Assembly (NCBI RefSeq): GCF_004358425.1
Contig: NZ_CP037948.1
Location: forward strand, 868,001-932,000
Reading direction: 5' to 3'
DNA length: 64,000 nucleotides
From: Qipengyuania sediminis
GTDB lineage: Bacteria; Pseudomonadota; Alphaproteobacteria; Sphingomonadales; Sphingomonadaceae
The notes beneath the pieces were generated by a model, which worked only from the letters and a program-made list of their open reading frames with translations, was not told the DNA's origin and did not search any database. Position numbers and translations under genes: made by a program. Within the stretch, counting starts at the first letter, position 1. Each line of letters starts with the position of its first letter. Shown here one piece after another: positions 17,663-26,688 of this stretch.

Positions 17663-18319
17663 TCAGGTTTCCGCGGCGGCGATCGCACGCTGGAAGGCTC
17701 TCACAGCCCCCGCTTCGTCCCCGCCCCAGACCGCACCCGATACCGCGAGGAAATCCGCCCCGGCGGCGACCAGCGGCGCGCAATTGTCCGGGGTGATCCC
17801 GCCGATCGCGACGCAGGGCAGCTCGAACAGCTGTTGCCACCAGGCGAGCAGCCCGGGCTCCGCGCGATGGCCGCTGTCCTTGGTCGCGCTCGCGAAGAAC
17901 GCACCGAAGGCGACATAGTCCGCCCCGGCCTCCCCAGCCTCCATCGCGAGATGGCGGCTGGCATGACAGGTGACGCCGATCTGCATCTCCCGGCCGACGC
18001 GCTCGCGCGCTTCACGAATATCGCCATCCGATTGACCGAGATGGACGCCGTCCGCCTTCAGCCGCCGGGCGAGCGCGAGGCTGTCGTTTACGATGAAAGC
18101 GCAGTCGTGCGCGGCGCATACCTCCTGCAAGGGACCCGCCAGCCGGACTGCACTATGCTCGTCCACCCCCTTCACCCGGAACTGGAAAGCGGCGACCGGT
18201 CCCGCTGCCAGCGCGCGCGCGAGCCGGTCCGGGAAAGTGCCCCCAACGTCGAGCGGTGAGATCAGATAAAGCTGGCACTTCGGCGGCGCGGCGGCATTGC
18301 CCGGAGCATGACCGGCCAT
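17663..18319 (-). CDS. thiE: Thiamine phosphate synthase
   Basis: A 218-residue TIM-barrel enzyme joining the thiazole and pyrimidine phosphates to thiamine phosphate. Pattern: LYLISP start, FIVNDSLALARRLKADGVHLGQSD, GVTCHASRHLAMEAGEAGADYVAFGAFF, and AIGGITPDN near the phosphate site. The conserved region begins at about residue 16. The apparent ATG at 18317-18319 lies inside the first codons of the divergent DUF72 gene, so the two 5' ends overlap by 12 bases. Confidence 0.9.
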   Translation of the reverse strand: MAGHAPGNAAAPPKCQLYLISPLDVGGTFPDRLARALAAGPVAAFQFRVKGVDEHSAVRLAGPLQEVCAAHDCAFIVNDSLALARRLKADGVHLGQSDGDIREARERVGREMQIGVTCHASRHLAMEAGEAGADYVAFGAFFASATKDSGHRAEPGLLAWWQQLFELPCVAIGGITPDNCAPLVAAGADFLAVSGAVWGGDEAGAVRAFQRAIAAAET

Positions 18320-19081
18320 GCTTCAGCCCCGCCCGCGCCGGTGCGCATCGGGTGCTCCGGATGGATGTACAAGCATTGGCGCGGGTTGTTCTATCCCGAC
18401 GCGCTTCCGGTCAAGCATTGGTTCGCGCACTACGCCGCGCATTTCGACACCGTGGAGATCAACAACAGCTTCTACCGGCTCCCCGCCCCCGGCACGTTTG
18501 CAGCATGGCTGGCGCAGGCCCCGCCCCGGTTCCGCTATGCGGTCAAGGCCAATCGGTACCTCACCCAGGCAAAGAAGCTGAAGGACTGCGAAGAGCCGCT
18601 GGCACGCATGATGGCCTCGGTCGATGCACTGCGGCCGGCGCTCGGCCCCGTGCTCTACCAGCTCCCGCCGCGTTTCACGGTCAATCTTGAGCGGCTCGAA
18701 GCCTTCCTTGCGATCCTGCCGCGCGATACCGTCAGCGTGTTCGAGTTCCGCGAGCCAAGCTGGTATTGCGACCCGGTCTTCGCGCTGCTCGACCGCTGCG
18801 GCGCGAGCCTGTGCGTCCACGACCTCCCCGGCTCCGCCAGCCCCCGCCTCGCCATCGGCCCCATCGCCTACCTCCGCCTTCACGGCACGACCGGCAAGTA
18901 TGTCGGCCGCTATAGCGAGCAGGCGCTGGCTGAATGGGCGGATTGGATGTGCGTTCAGAGCCACGGCGGGCGCGCGGTCTGGGCCTATTTCAACAACGAC
19001 ATCCACGGCCACGCGATCGAGGATGCGAAGGCGCTGCGCGAGATAACCCGCGCAGCCTACCTCCCCGTAACCGCGCCGTAA
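18308..19081 (+). CDS. DUF72 (YecE-like) TIM-barrel protein
   Basis: A 257-residue protein of the widespread DUF72 family of unknown function. Signatures: RIGCSGWMYKHWRGLFYP, FDTVEINNSFYRLP, YAVKANRYLT, and AYFNNDIHGHAIEDA near the end. Start ATG 18308 overlaps the thiE 5' end head to head. The stop is one base from the fba stop on the other strand. It sits on the opposite strand between fba and thiE. Confidence 0.93.
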   Translation: MTGHASAPPAPVRIGCSGWMYKHWRGLFYPDALPVKHWFAHYAAHFDTVEINNSFYRLPAPGTFAAWLAQAPPRFRYAVKANRYLTQAKKLKDCEEPLARMMASVDALRPALGPVLYQLPPRFTVNLERLEAFLAILPRDTVSVFEFREPSWYCDPVFALLDRCGASLCVHDLPGSASPRLAIGPIAYLRLHGTTGKYVGRYSEQALAEWADWMCVQSHGGRAVWAYFNNDIHGHAIEDAKALREITRAAYLPVTAP

Positions 19082-19082
19082 C

Positions 19083-19970
19083 TCAAGTTACGCTGGCCGC
19101 GTGGATCTGATCGATTGCCCTGCCCAGCGTGCCGTCGAATTCGTCGTCCGATTGCTGATGCCGCAGGTCCTGTAGCAGACCCCGGCTGAAGCTCGCGATC
19201 ATGCCCGGGTTCTGCGCCAGCTTCTCGCAAGCCTCCTCGGTCGAATAGCCGCCCGATAGCGCCACCACGCGCAGCACCTTCGGATGCGCGATCAGCGGCG
19301 CATATATCCCCGCTTCGGCCGGGATCGAAAGCTTCAGCATCACCTGCTGGTCCGGCCCCAGCGTGTCGAGGTGGCGGGTAATGCTTTCGAGCAGAATGCG
19401 CTCCCCCTCGGCCCGGTCGGCGGCGTGGATGTCGTATTCGGGCTCCAGCATGGGGACGAGGCCGGCTGACAGGATGCGCCGCCCCTCCTCGAACTGCTGC
19501 GCGACGATCGCCTCGATCCCCTCGCGGTTCGCGCTCTTGATGACGCTGCGCATCTTGGTGCCGAAAACGCCGAGCGCGCGCGCGCGTTCGCACAGCGCCT
19601 CCAGCCCCGGCATCGGCTTCATCAGCTGGACGCCATTGGCCTCGTCTTCGAGCCCCTTGTCGACCTTCAGCAAAGGCACCACGCCGCGCTCGGCGAGGCG
19701 CGCGGGAACCGGCTTGCCGCCGCTCTCGCCATCCATGGTCTTTTCGAACAGGATCGCGCCGATAACCTTGCCGTTGCCGAAGCAGGGGCTCTCGATGATG
19801 CGCTGGCGCATCTGGTGGATGAGGCCGAACATCTCGTCCTCGCTGCGCCACGCGCCATCTTCGATCCCATAACCCTTCAGCGCCTTGGGCGTGGAGCCCC
19901 CCGATTGGTCGAGCGCGGTGATGAAGCCCTCGCCCGTGGCGATCCGCGCGCGCATGTCGTCGAAATTCAT
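19083..19970 (-). CDS. Class I fructose-bisphosphate aldolase
   Basis: Cleaves or forms fructose 1,6-bisphosphate from the two triose phosphates by a Schiff-base mechanism. The 295-residue length and pattern (ALDQSGGSTPKALKGYG near the start, ILFEKTMDGE, LVPMLEPEYDI, MLKLSIP with the probable Schiff-base K at about 213, SGGYSTEEAC) match the bacterial class I (fda-like) family, not the zinc-dependent class II. Last gene of the tkt-gap-pgk-thioesterase-fba run. Confidence 0.95.
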   Translation of the reverse strand: MNFDDMRARIATGEGFITALDQSGGSTPKALKGYGIEDGAWRSEDEMFGLIHQMRQRIIESPCFGNGKVIGAILFEKTMDGESGGKPVPARLAERGVVPLLKVDKGLEDEANGVQLMKPMPGLEALCERARALGVFGTKMRSVIKSANREGIEAIVAQQFEEGRRILSAGLVPMLEPEYDIHAADRAEGERILLESITRHLDTLGPDQQVMLKLSIPAEAGIYAPLIAHPKVLRVVALSGGYSTEEACEKLAQNPGMIASFSRGLLQDLRHQQSDDEFDGTLGRAIDQIHAASVT

Positions 19971-20029
19971 CGTGATCCCCGTTGTTTGATTGGTCGCGCG
20001 CGCTTACCCGCGCCTGAGCCTAGGGGCAA

Positions 20030-20455
20030 CTAACGGCGGGTGACCTTGCGAATGATGCCGGTGAAACTCAGCGCCGGGGTCCCATCGGCAGTTACGAGGC
20101 CGCGGATGAAGATCGTCTTGCCGCCGCCGCGGGTGACTTCTCCGCGTGCCTCGACCCATTGGCCAGCCCGCACTGCTTCGAGGAAGTCGCCGGCAAGGTT
20201 AAGCGTCACTCCGTGCGCGCCGTCCATCGCCCTGCGCGCGATGGTGAAGAGCGCGCTGTCGGCGAAGGTCATGAGGCAACCGCCATGCATGAAGCCCGCG
20301 CCGTTCATGTGCCGCGCCTCGGCGCGGAAGGCGATCACTGCCCCGCCGCTCTGGTCGGTCTTCTCGTAGAACGGGCCGGCGCGCTGCTCGAAGGCGTCGG
20401 ACTGCCACACCTGCCAGCCCGCGAACTCGCCCTCAGTGACGGTCACCAGGCTCAT
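20030..20455 (-). CDS. PaaI-type hotdog-fold thioesterase
   Basis: A 141-residue acyl-CoA thioesterase-like protein. The active-site region MNGAGFMHGGCLMTFADSALF is the standard HGG motif of the PaaI/YbgC-like hotdog family. Substrate unknown. The ATG at 20453-20455 overlaps the pgk stop as ATGA, so it is coupled to a glycolytic gene although its reaction is unrelated. The frame is open 15 codons further upstream inside pgk; that start was rejected. Confidence 0.9.
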   Translation of the reverse strand: MSLVTVTEGEFAGWQVWQSDAFEQRAGPFYEKTDQSGGAVIAFRAEARHMNGAGFMHGGCLMTFADSALFTIARRAMDGAHGVTLNLAGDFLEAVRAGQWVEARGEVTRGGGKTIFIRGLVTADGTPALSFTGIIRKVTRR

Positions 20456-21657
20456 CGCATCAGCGCCGCGACGCCGGGCAATTCGCGACCTTCCATCCAT
20501 TCGAGGAAAGCGCCGCCAGCGGTTGAAATGTAGGTGAAATCCTGCGTGACGTCAGCGTGAGCCAGGGCCGCCACAGTGTCGCCGCCGCCAGCAACCGACG
20601 TCAAACTGCCATCCTGCGTCAGCGCCGCGGCGGTGCGGGCGAGCGCAACCGTGGCGGCGTCGAAGGGCGGCGTCTCGAAGGCGCCGAGCGGGCCGTTCCA
20701 CACCAGGGTGCGGCAGGTCTTGAGCACATCGCCCAGCGCTTCGACCGCTTGCGGCCCCACATCCAGGATCATTTCGTCCGATGCAACCTCGTGCACGTTG
20801 ACGGTGCGAAGGCTCGGCGGATTGGGTGCGAATTCCTTCGCGACCACGACGTCATAGGGCAGATGCACCGTGCAGCCGGCATGGTCTGCCTCGTCCATGA
20901 TGCGGTTGGCGGTGGTGGCAAGATCGTGCTCGCACAAGGACTTGCCCACGGCAACGCCCCGCGCGGCGAGAAAGGTGTTCGCCATGCCGCCGCCGATCAC
21001 GAGGTGCTGCACGCGCGCGACGAGGTGCTGCAAAACGTCGAGCTTGGTCGAGACCTTGGCCCCTCCCACCACGGCCGCAACCGGCCGTTCGGGGTTGCCG
21101 AGCGCGGCATCGAGCGCGCGCAGTTCCGCCTCCATCGCGCGCCCGGCGTAGGCGGGGAGGAGGTGCGCGAGCGCCTCGGTGCTGGCATGCGCGCGGTGCG
21201 CGGCGGAGAAGGCGTCATTGACGTAGAAATCGGCGTTTTCGGCGATGGTCTGAGCAAAAGCCCGATCGTTCGCCTCTTCGCCCGGCCAGAAGCGGACGTT
21301 GTCGAGGAGCCCGATATCACCGGGGCGGAAGATGCCGAGCGATTGCCGCACCACCGGCCCGCCGACTTCGGAGACGAACATGACTTCGCGCCCCAGCACG
21401 CGCTCGAGATCGCCCTGGACCACGCTGGTGCTCATGGTGGAATGCCGTTCGCCCCCGGGACGGCCGAAATGCGCGAGGAGAAGCACTTTCGCGCCGCGAT
21501 CGGCGAGCTCGAGGATGGTGGGCTTCACTGCCTCCACCCGTGTCACGTCGCTGGCGCGGCCATCCTGCATGGGCAGATTGAGATCGACGCGCACCAACCC
21601 GACCTGGCCAGTGAGGTCCTGCGGCAGATCGTCGAGGGTTTTGAAGTTAGCCACCAT
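20452..21657 (-). CDS. pgk: Phosphoglycerate kinase
   Basis: A 401-residue enzyme interconverting 1,3-bisphosphoglycerate plus ADP and 3-phosphoglycerate plus ATP. Signatures: VRVDLNLPMQDGR (family pattern), LLAHFGRPGG, AVVGGAKVSTKLDVL, WNGPLGAFE and VAGGGDTVAAL. Between gap and this gene lie 107 bases that contain a palindromic repeat. Length is normal for the family. Confidence 0.97.
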   Translation of the reverse strand: MVANFKTLDDLPQDLTGQVGLVRVDLNLPMQDGRASDVTRVEAVKPTILELADRGAKVLLLAHFGRPGGERHSTMSTSVVQGDLERVLGREVMFVSEVGGPVVRQSLGIFRPGDIGLLDNVRFWPGEEANDRAFAQTIAENADFYVNDAFSAAHRAHASTEALAHLLPAYAGRAMEAELRALDAALGNPERPVAAVVGGAKVSTKLDVLQHLVARVQHLVIGGGMANTFLAARGVAVGKSLCEHDLATTANRIMDEADHAGCTVHLPYDVVVAKEFAPNPPSLRTVNVHEVASDEMILDVGPQAVEALGDVLKTCRTLVWNGPLGAFETPPFDAATVALARTAAALTQDGSLTSVAGGGDTVAALAHADVTQDFTYISTAGGAFLEWMEGRELPGVAALMR

Positions 21658-21662
21658 AAATC

Positions 21663-21752
21663 CATTCGCCCTGAGCTTGCCGAAGAGCCGTTTTCCCTGC
21701 GAGCGCGGTGCCGATAGACAAGCGGTGCTTCGACAGGCTCAGCACGAACGGT
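21663..21752. repeat. Dispersed palindromic repeat, family A (intergenic copy)
   Basis: The ends are imperfect inverted repeats: TTCGCCCTGAGCTTGCCGAAG (left, from 21665) and CTTCGACAGGCTCAGCACGAA (right, 21729-21749). The core differs between copies. A related copy lies at 27899-27975 inside bkdB. It occupies almost all of the gap-pgk spacer. Confidence 0.8.
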
Positions 21753-21764
21753 TTCCCGGGCAAA

Positions 21765-22772
21765 TCACAGGAAGCGCGCCATTACGCCGGCGGTGTCGAT
21801 CATCCGGTTCGAGAAACCCCACTCGTTGTCGTACCAGCTGACGACGCGCACGAGCTTGCCCTCCAGCACCGAGGTTTCCAGAGAATCCACTGTAGATGAC
21901 GCCGGGAAGTGGTTGAAATCGCTCGAGACCAGGGGCTGGTCCGTATAGGCGAGGACGCCCTTCATCGGGCCGTCCGCCGCGGCTTTGAGCGCTGCATTCA
22001 CCTCGTCCTTCGTCGTATCCCGGCCGGGGGCGAAGACCAGGTCGACAAGGCTGACGTTGGGTGTCGGCACTCGCACGCTCGATCCGTCAAGTTTGCCCTT
22101 CAATTCGGGCAGCACCAGCCCCACCGCCCGCGCCGCGCCGGTGGTGGTCGGGATCATGTTCTGCGCCCCGCCGCGCGCCCGGCGCAGGTCCTTGTGGATC
22201 TGGTCGAGCATGCGCTGGTCGTTGGTATAGGAATGGATCGTGGTCATGAAACCGCGCTCGATCCCCACCGCCTCGTGCAGCACCTTGGCGACCGGGGCAA
22301 GGCAATTGGTGGTGCAGCTGGCGTTCGAAATGATCACGTCGTCCGCGGTCAGCGTGTCCTGATTGACGCCGAAAACGATGGTCTTGGAAACGCCGTCCGC
22401 GGGGGCGGAGATGAGCACCCGCTTGGCGCCGGCGTCGAGATGCGGGCGGCTGGCGGCGTCCGACTGGAAGAAGCCGGTGCATTCCAGCACGATGTCGATG
22501 CCCTGCGCGGCGTGCGGCAGCTTGCCGGGGTCGCGCTCCTTGGTCACCAGAATGTCGCGGCCATTGACCTGCATGGAATCGCCGTCGCTGGTGACGGTGC
22601 CGGGGAAGCGGCCGTGGGTGCTGTCGTACTGGAACAGCAGCGCATTGTCCTTGGGCTCGGCAAGATCGTTGATGCTGACGAGTTCGAGATCGTGGTCGCT
22701 GCGCTCGAGGATGGCGCGCGCGACCAGGCGCCCGATGCGCCCGAAACCGTTGATTGCAACCTTAGTCGCCAT
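21765..22772 (-). CDS. gap: Glyceraldehyde-3-phosphate dehydrogenase
   Basis: A 335-residue NAD-dependent enzyme. N-terminal Rossmann motif [13 protein letters not shown], catalytic signature [12 protein letters not shown] with the nucleophilic Cys at about 155, and C-terminal [12 protein letters not shown]. Length is normal. It follows tkt by 15 bases on the same strand and precedes pgk, so the order matches sequential sugar-phosphate metabolism. Confidence 0.97.
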   Translation of the reverse strand: MATKVAINGFGRIGRLVARAILERSDHDLELVSINDLAEPKDNALLFQYDSTHGRFPGTVTSDGDSMQVNGRDILVTKERDPGKLPHAAQGIDIVLECTGFFQSDAASRPHLDAGAKRVLISAPADGVSKTIVFGVNQDTLTADDVIISNASCTTNCLAPVAKVLHEAVGIERGFMTTIHSYTNDQRMLDQIHKDLRRARGGAQNMIPTTTGAARAVGLVLPELKGKLDGSSVRVPTPNVSLVDLVFAPGRDTTKDEVNAALKAAADGPMKGVLAYTDQPLVSSDFNHFPASSTVDSLETSVLEGKLVRVVSWYDNEWGFSNRMIDTAGVMARFL

Positions 22773-22787
22773 GTGAAGTTTCCCTGT

Positions 22788-24785
22788 CTAGCTGTTCAAT
22801 CTATTGAGAATTTGCGGTACGATGGCCGCTTCGGTGAAACCGAATTTGGCGAAAAGGTCCTCCGCCGGGGCACTTGCCCCGAAGCCATCGATGCCGATGC
22901 GAAGGCCATTGGTCATCGTATAGCGATCCCACCCGAACGTGGTCCCTGCCTCGATGCTCACCCGCAGGATCTCCTCTGGCTGCGTATCCGGCAGGATATC
23001 GGCGCGATAGGCGGCGTCCTGCTCGTCAAAGAGCTGCGTCGAGACCATCGAGACCACATCAGCGCCCACGCCTTGCGCTTCAAGCGCAGCGGCGCAGTCG
23101 AGCGCCAGCGCGACCTCGGAACCGGTGGCAATAAGGATGACCCGCCGCGCGTTGTCGGCCGCTTTCAGCCGGTAAGCGCCCCGCGCGCTCGATCCACCCG
23201 ATTGCGTCCGCACCTGCGGCAGGTTTTGCCGGCTGAGCGCCAGGACGGTCGGCCGCGTCCGCTGCCGAAGCGCGATCTCCCAGCACTCGGCGGTCTCCAC
23301 TGCATCGGCAGGGCGCATGACGAGCAGATTGGGGATCATTCGCAGCGATTGGAGGTGTTCGATCGGCTGGTGCGTCGGCCCGTCCTCGCCGAGGCCGATG
23401 CTGTCGTGCGTCATCACGTAGACCACGCGCGCCTGCTGCAGCGCCGCAAGCCGGATCGCGGCCCGGCAATAGTCGGTGAAGACGAGGAACGTGCCGCCAT
23501 AGGGGACGACCCCGCCGTGGAGCGCCATCCCGTTCATCGCCGCCGCCATGCCGAACTCGCGGATGCCGTAATAGAGGTAACGGCCGCCATAGTTCCCGGC
23601 GGTCAGCGGCGCGATCCCGCCGGCCTTGGTGTTGTTCGAGCCGGTGAGATCCGCGCTGCCGCCGATGGTCTCGGGCACCGCGGGGTTGAGCGCCGCCAAG
23701 GCCAACTCGCTCGCCTTGCGGGTCGCGACCTCCTGCGGCTTTTCAAGCAAACCGGCGATATGCGCCTCGAGGGTGAAGCCAGCGGGTGGTTCGCCGGACA
23801 TTCGCCTTCGAAATTCCAAGCGTCCTGAATGGTTTGCAAGGCGTTCCTGCCACGCCTTGTGCATCGGCGGACCATGCTCTGCCGCTGTGCGCCAGCTTTG
23901 GATAACCTCTTTCGGAAGGACGAAGGCTTCATGCGGCCAACCGAGCGCCTCGCGGGTCGCGGCGACCTCGTCCTTGCCGAGCGGTGACCCATGCGTGGCG
24001 CTGGTGCCCTGCTTTCCGGGCGCACCCTTGCCGATCACGGTGCGGCAGGCGACCAGGCTCGGCCGTTCGTCTTCATACGCTTCCTGAAGAGCGCGCCGTA
24101 TGTCGTTGAAATCATGGCCGTCGCACCGCACGGTGTGCCACCCGCACGCCCGGTAACGGGCCTCGACATCCTCGCTGGTCGACAGATCGGTCGCGCCGTC
24201 GATGGTGATGCGGTTGTCGTCCCACAGCACGTTAAGCCGTGCCAGCTTCAAATGACCGGCCAACCCGATCGCTTCGTGGTTGAGGCCTTCCATCAGGCAG
24301 CCGTCCCCGGCTATCACCCAGGTGCGGTGGTCGACCAGCTCGTCGCCGAATGCGGCATTGAGGTGCCGCTCCGCGATCGCCATGCCGACCGCCATCCCGA
24401 GCCCTTGCCCCAGCGGCCCGGTGGTGCATTCCACTCCTTCGAGAAGGAAGTTCTCCGGGTGCCCCGCGCAGGGGCTGCCCAGCTTGCGGAAGCCTGCGAT
24501 GTCCTCGATGGTCGGGCGCGCGTATCCGCTTAGATGCAGCAGGCTGTAGATCAGCATCGACCCGTGCCCGGCCGAAAGCACGAAGCGGTCGCGGTCGGGC
24601 CAATCGGGCGCGGCGGGATCGTGCTTGAGGAACTCGCCCCACAGCACCGCCGCGACATCGGCCATGCCCATCGGCATTCCCGGATGGCCGGAATTGGCCG
24701 CTTCCACCGCATCCATCGAAAGCACGCGGATCGCGTCGGCCATCAGGCGCAGCCGTGCGGCTTCGATACGGCGCTGCTGGCTCAT
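22788..24785 (-). CDS. tkt: Transketolase
   Basis: A 665-residue thiamine-diphosphate enzyme of the pentose phosphate pathway, moving two-carbon ketol units. Motifs: SGHPGMPMGMA, the cofactor-binding stretch AGDGCLMEGLNHEA through WDDN, the catalytic Glu region in the second domain (MTHDSIGLGEDGPTHQPIEHL), and FGFT near the end. First gene of the tkt-gap-pgk run. It is divergent from the small coiled-coil gene and zapA. Confidence 0.97.
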   Translation of the reverse strand: MSQQRRIEAARLRLMADAIRVLSMDAVEAANSGHPGMPMGMADVAAVLWGEFLKHDPAAPDWPDRDRFVLSAGHGSMLIYSLLHLSGYARPTIEDIAGFRKLGSPCAGHPENFLLEGVECTTGPLGQGLGMAVGMAIAERHLNAAFGDELVDHRTWVIAGDGCLMEGLNHEAIGLAGHLKLARLNVLWDDNRITIDGATDLSTSEDVEARYRACGWHTVRCDGHDFNDIRRALQEAYEDERPSLVACRTVIGKGAPGKQGTSATHGSPLGKDEVAATREALGWPHEAFVLPKEVIQSWRTAAEHGPPMHKAWQERLANHSGRLEFRRRMSGEPPAGFTLEAHIAGLLEKPQEVATRKASELALAALNPAVPETIGGSADLTGSNNTKAGGIAPLTAGNYGGRYLYYGIREFGMAAAMNGMALHGGVVPYGGTFLVFTDYCRAAIRLAALQQARVVYVMTHDSIGLGEDGPTHQPIEHLQSLRMIPNLLVMRPADAVETAECWEIALRQRTRPTVLALSRQNLPQVRTQSGGSSARGAYRLKAADNARRVILIATGSEVALALDCAAALEAQGVGADVVSMVSTQLFDEQDAAYRADILPDTQPEEILRVSIEAGTTFGWDRYTMTNGLRIGIDGFGASAPAEDLFAKFGFTEAAIVPQILNRLNS

Positions 24786-24953
24786 CGGGGTGCCGGGCTC
24801 CGGGACGCTCGCGCCACGATTCGGACGCGCCGCGGCCTTGGCCCAAGCGCGGTAGAGGGGTCAACCCGGCCGCCGGCCTGCGCGCTTCACGCGGTTGTCA
24901 ACAAACCGCCGCAAGCCTTTGCGCGGGCCGCCGTATTGCCATATCATCCGGGC

Positions 24954-25136
24954 ATGAGCGCCGAGCGCATCGACAGCCTGTTCACCCGGATCGAGGCGGC
25001 CCTCGCGCGGATCGAGGCGGCTGCCACTGCGCTGCCCCCGCCTTCCGGCGGCTGGAACCTCTACCGGAAGCTTCGCGACGACGTTCGCGGCACCGTGCAG
25101 GAGCTTGATACGCTGATCGCCGAGCTGGAGACATGA
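24954..25136 (+). CDS. Small coiled-coil protein preceding zapA
   Basis: A 60-residue protein with heptad-like spacing (IDSLFTRIEAALARIEAAAT and VQELDTLIAELE), predicted as a coiled coil with no membrane segment. Its stop overlaps the zapA ATG as ATGA, so translation is coupled and a cell-division role is plausible by position only. The frame is open far upstream, but the ATG at 24954 is the first that lies outside the tkt promoter region. Confidence 0.75.
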   Translation: MSAERIDSLFTRIEAALARIEAAATALPPPSGGWNLYRKLRDDVRGTVQELDTLIAELET

Positions 25137-25459
25137 GCGAAGTAACGCTCGAGGTGGGTGGGCGGCCCTATACGGTCTCCTGCGCCGATGGGGAGGAGGA
25201 GCACGTCCGCCACCTCGCCGGGCTCGTCGATGCGAAGCTGAAGGCGATGGGGGGCAACCGCGCGCCGGGGGATGCGAAGAACCTGCTCTTCGCAGCGCTT
25301 ATCCTGGCGGACGAGGCCGAAGAGGCCCGCCGCGCGCCCGCCCCGGCGCCCGTTGCGGATGACGCGGTCGCCGACAGCATCGCGCGCGGTCTGGAGGCGC
25401 TCGCCGAGCGGCTCGAGCTCGTGGCCGACAGCCTTGAGAAGCGTGGACAGAGCGCCTAG
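25133..25459 (+). CDS. zapA: Cell division protein ZapA
   Basis: A 108-residue FtsZ-binding protein that stabilises the Z ring. N-terminal globular head (TLEVGGRPYTVSCADGEEEHVRHLAGLVDAKL) matches ZapA, followed by a long helical C-terminal half for tetramer formation (ARGLEALAERLELVADSLE). It lies directly before the 6S RNA and fau, the common bacterial zapA-ssrS-fau arrangement. Confidence 0.92.
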   Translation: MSEVTLEVGGRPYTVSCADGEEEHVRHLAGLVDAKLKAMGGNRAPGDAKNLLFAALILADEAEEARRAPAPAPVADDAVADSIARGLEALAERLELVADSLEKRGQSA

Positions 25460-25469
25460 GTAGCGAGGC

Positions 25470-25630
25470 GACGGGACTGCCCGGCACGAGCCTTCGAACA
25501 TCCCTGAGGCTATAAGCAATCCAATGGGCGCTGTCCCTGCCCCCGCCCGCGGGTCCGTCCCGAGAGCCCGGGTACATGGTGCCCACCTGACGTGAAGGCG
25601 TCGGTGGATTTCTCGGCAACCGACCCATGG
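25470..25630 (+). ncRNA. ssrS: 6S RNA
   Basis: The zapA-fau spacer contains the conserved 6S elements in order: CCCTGAGGCTATAA (25502-25515), a GGGCGCTG block (about 25526-25533), and GGTCCGTCCCGAGAGCCCGG (25552-25571). GCCTTC (25490-25495) pairs with GAAGGC (25594-25599) as a closing stem of the central bubble. 6S RNA mimics an open promoter and holds sigma-70 RNA polymerase in stationary phase. Exact ends are estimated. A small GC hairpin (25651-25665) follows and may be part of the terminator. Confidence 0.85.
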
Positions 25631-25815
25631 TGGTTCCGTCACCCTGTTTTGGCGCCTCAAGCGCCGGTGGCCGCGCCCGCCAACCTGGCTTTCCCCGGCA
25701 CAAAGCACTCCGCCCGGCGGTTCGGCCTTGGGGCCTGGTGTCCCGTTTCTCGTCCCCCGACCGGGGAGGGATCCAATCGCTCGACAGTGCGGCACTCGAA
25801 CGCCAAGGGCACCCC

Positions 25816-26388
25816 GTGACCAAGGACAATCTTCGCCAGCACCTGCGCACCATTCGCCGCGACCATGTCGCAGCGCTCGACCCCTCGACGCGGGCGCTCA
25901 TCCTGCATCGCCCGCCTGAGCCGCTGCTGGCCCTGGTGCCCGAAGGTGCCGTAATCGGCCTCTATCACGCGGGGCCGCACGAGGCACCCACGGCAGGTTA
26001 TGCGCGCTTCTTCCACGAGCGCGGCCATGCGCTCGTGCTCCCTCGCTTCGCCGGACGCGGGGCACAGATGGCGTTCGCAGCCTATGCCGACCCGTGGAGC
26101 GACAATGGTCTGGAGACCGGACCCTATGGCGCTTTGCAGCCCCCCGTCGGCGCGGAAACCGCGACGCCGCAAGTGCTCATCGTCCCGCTCCTCGGCTTTA
26201 TCGAAACCGGCGCGCGGCTCGGCCAGGGGGGCGGGCATTACGACCGCTGGCTGGCGGCGCACCCGGGCACCATCGCGATCGGCCTCGCCTGGGATGTGCA
26301 GCGGGTGGACGCGCTACCGCTGGAACCGCACGACCGCCTTCTCACCGCCATCGTCACGCCGACCCGCTTCTACGGACCCTTTGCATGA
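25816..26388 (+). CDS. fau: 5-formyltetrahydrofolate cyclo-ligase
   Basis: A 190-residue ATP-dependent enzyme converting 5-formyl- to 5,10-methenyl-tetrahydrofolate. The signature RLGQGGGHYDRWL is the family's nucleotide/substrate loop (GxGxGYYD type). The frame is open back to 25627, but that part is 6S RNA leader; the GTG at 25816 gives the usual N-terminus TKDNLRQHLR. It lies downstream of the 6S RNA as in many proteobacteria. Confidence 0.92.
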   Translation: MTKDNLRQHLRTIRRDHVAALDPSTRALILHRPPEPLLALVPEGAVIGLYHAGPHEAPTAGYARFFHERGHALVLPRFAGRGAQMAFAAYADPWSDNGLETGPYGALQPPVGAETATPQVLIVPLLGFIETGARLGQGGGHYDRWLAAHPGTIAIGLAWDVQRVDALPLEPHDRLLTAIVTPTRFYGPFA

Positions 26389-26600
26389 GAACCGAACCCA
26401 CCTGGCGGATACCGGTCGGCATTCTGGGCCTGCTGGCCGCGCTCTCGCTTTACGGCATCGCGATCGCGAACTTCGTCCACCCGCTCATCGGCGGCTGGGC
26501 CGGACTGGCGCAAGCCGCAATCTATGCGGGGCTGGGACTGGTCTGGCTGCTGCCGCTCAAACGCTTCCTGATCTGGATGGAGACCGGGCGCTGGGGGTGA
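26385..26600 (+). CDS. DUF2842 small membrane protein
   Basis: A 71-residue protein with two hydrophobic segments (about 12-30 and 38-55) and the family-like beginning PTWRIPVGILGLL and end WLLPLKRFLIWME. This matches DUF2842, found in alphaproteobacteria, with unknown function. The ATG overlaps the fau stop as ATGA, so translation is coupled. Confidence 0.85.
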   Translation: MRTEPTWRIPVGILGLLAALSLYGIAIANFVHPLIGGWAGLAQAAIYAGLGLVWLLPLKRFLIWMETGRWG

Positions 26601-26611
26601 ACAGTCCCAAG

Positions 26612-26688
26612 TGGCGCGAGTGACGGGGCTCGAACCCGCGACCTCCGGCGTGACAGGCCGGCACTCTAACCAACTGAGCTACACCCGC
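26612..26688 (-). tRNA. tRNA-Asp (anticodon GTC)
   Basis: 77 nt including encoded CCA. Acceptor GCGGGTG/CACTCGC (one G-U), D arm GCTCAGTTGGTTAGAG, anticodon stem GCCGG with loop containing GTC, T arm GCGGGTTCGAACCCCGT. Confidence 0.95.

Noticed and set aside
21909..23828. Plus-strand frame of 639 codons
   Set aside because: Antisense to gap and tkt, with an Arg/His/Gly-rich composition and no recognisable domain.
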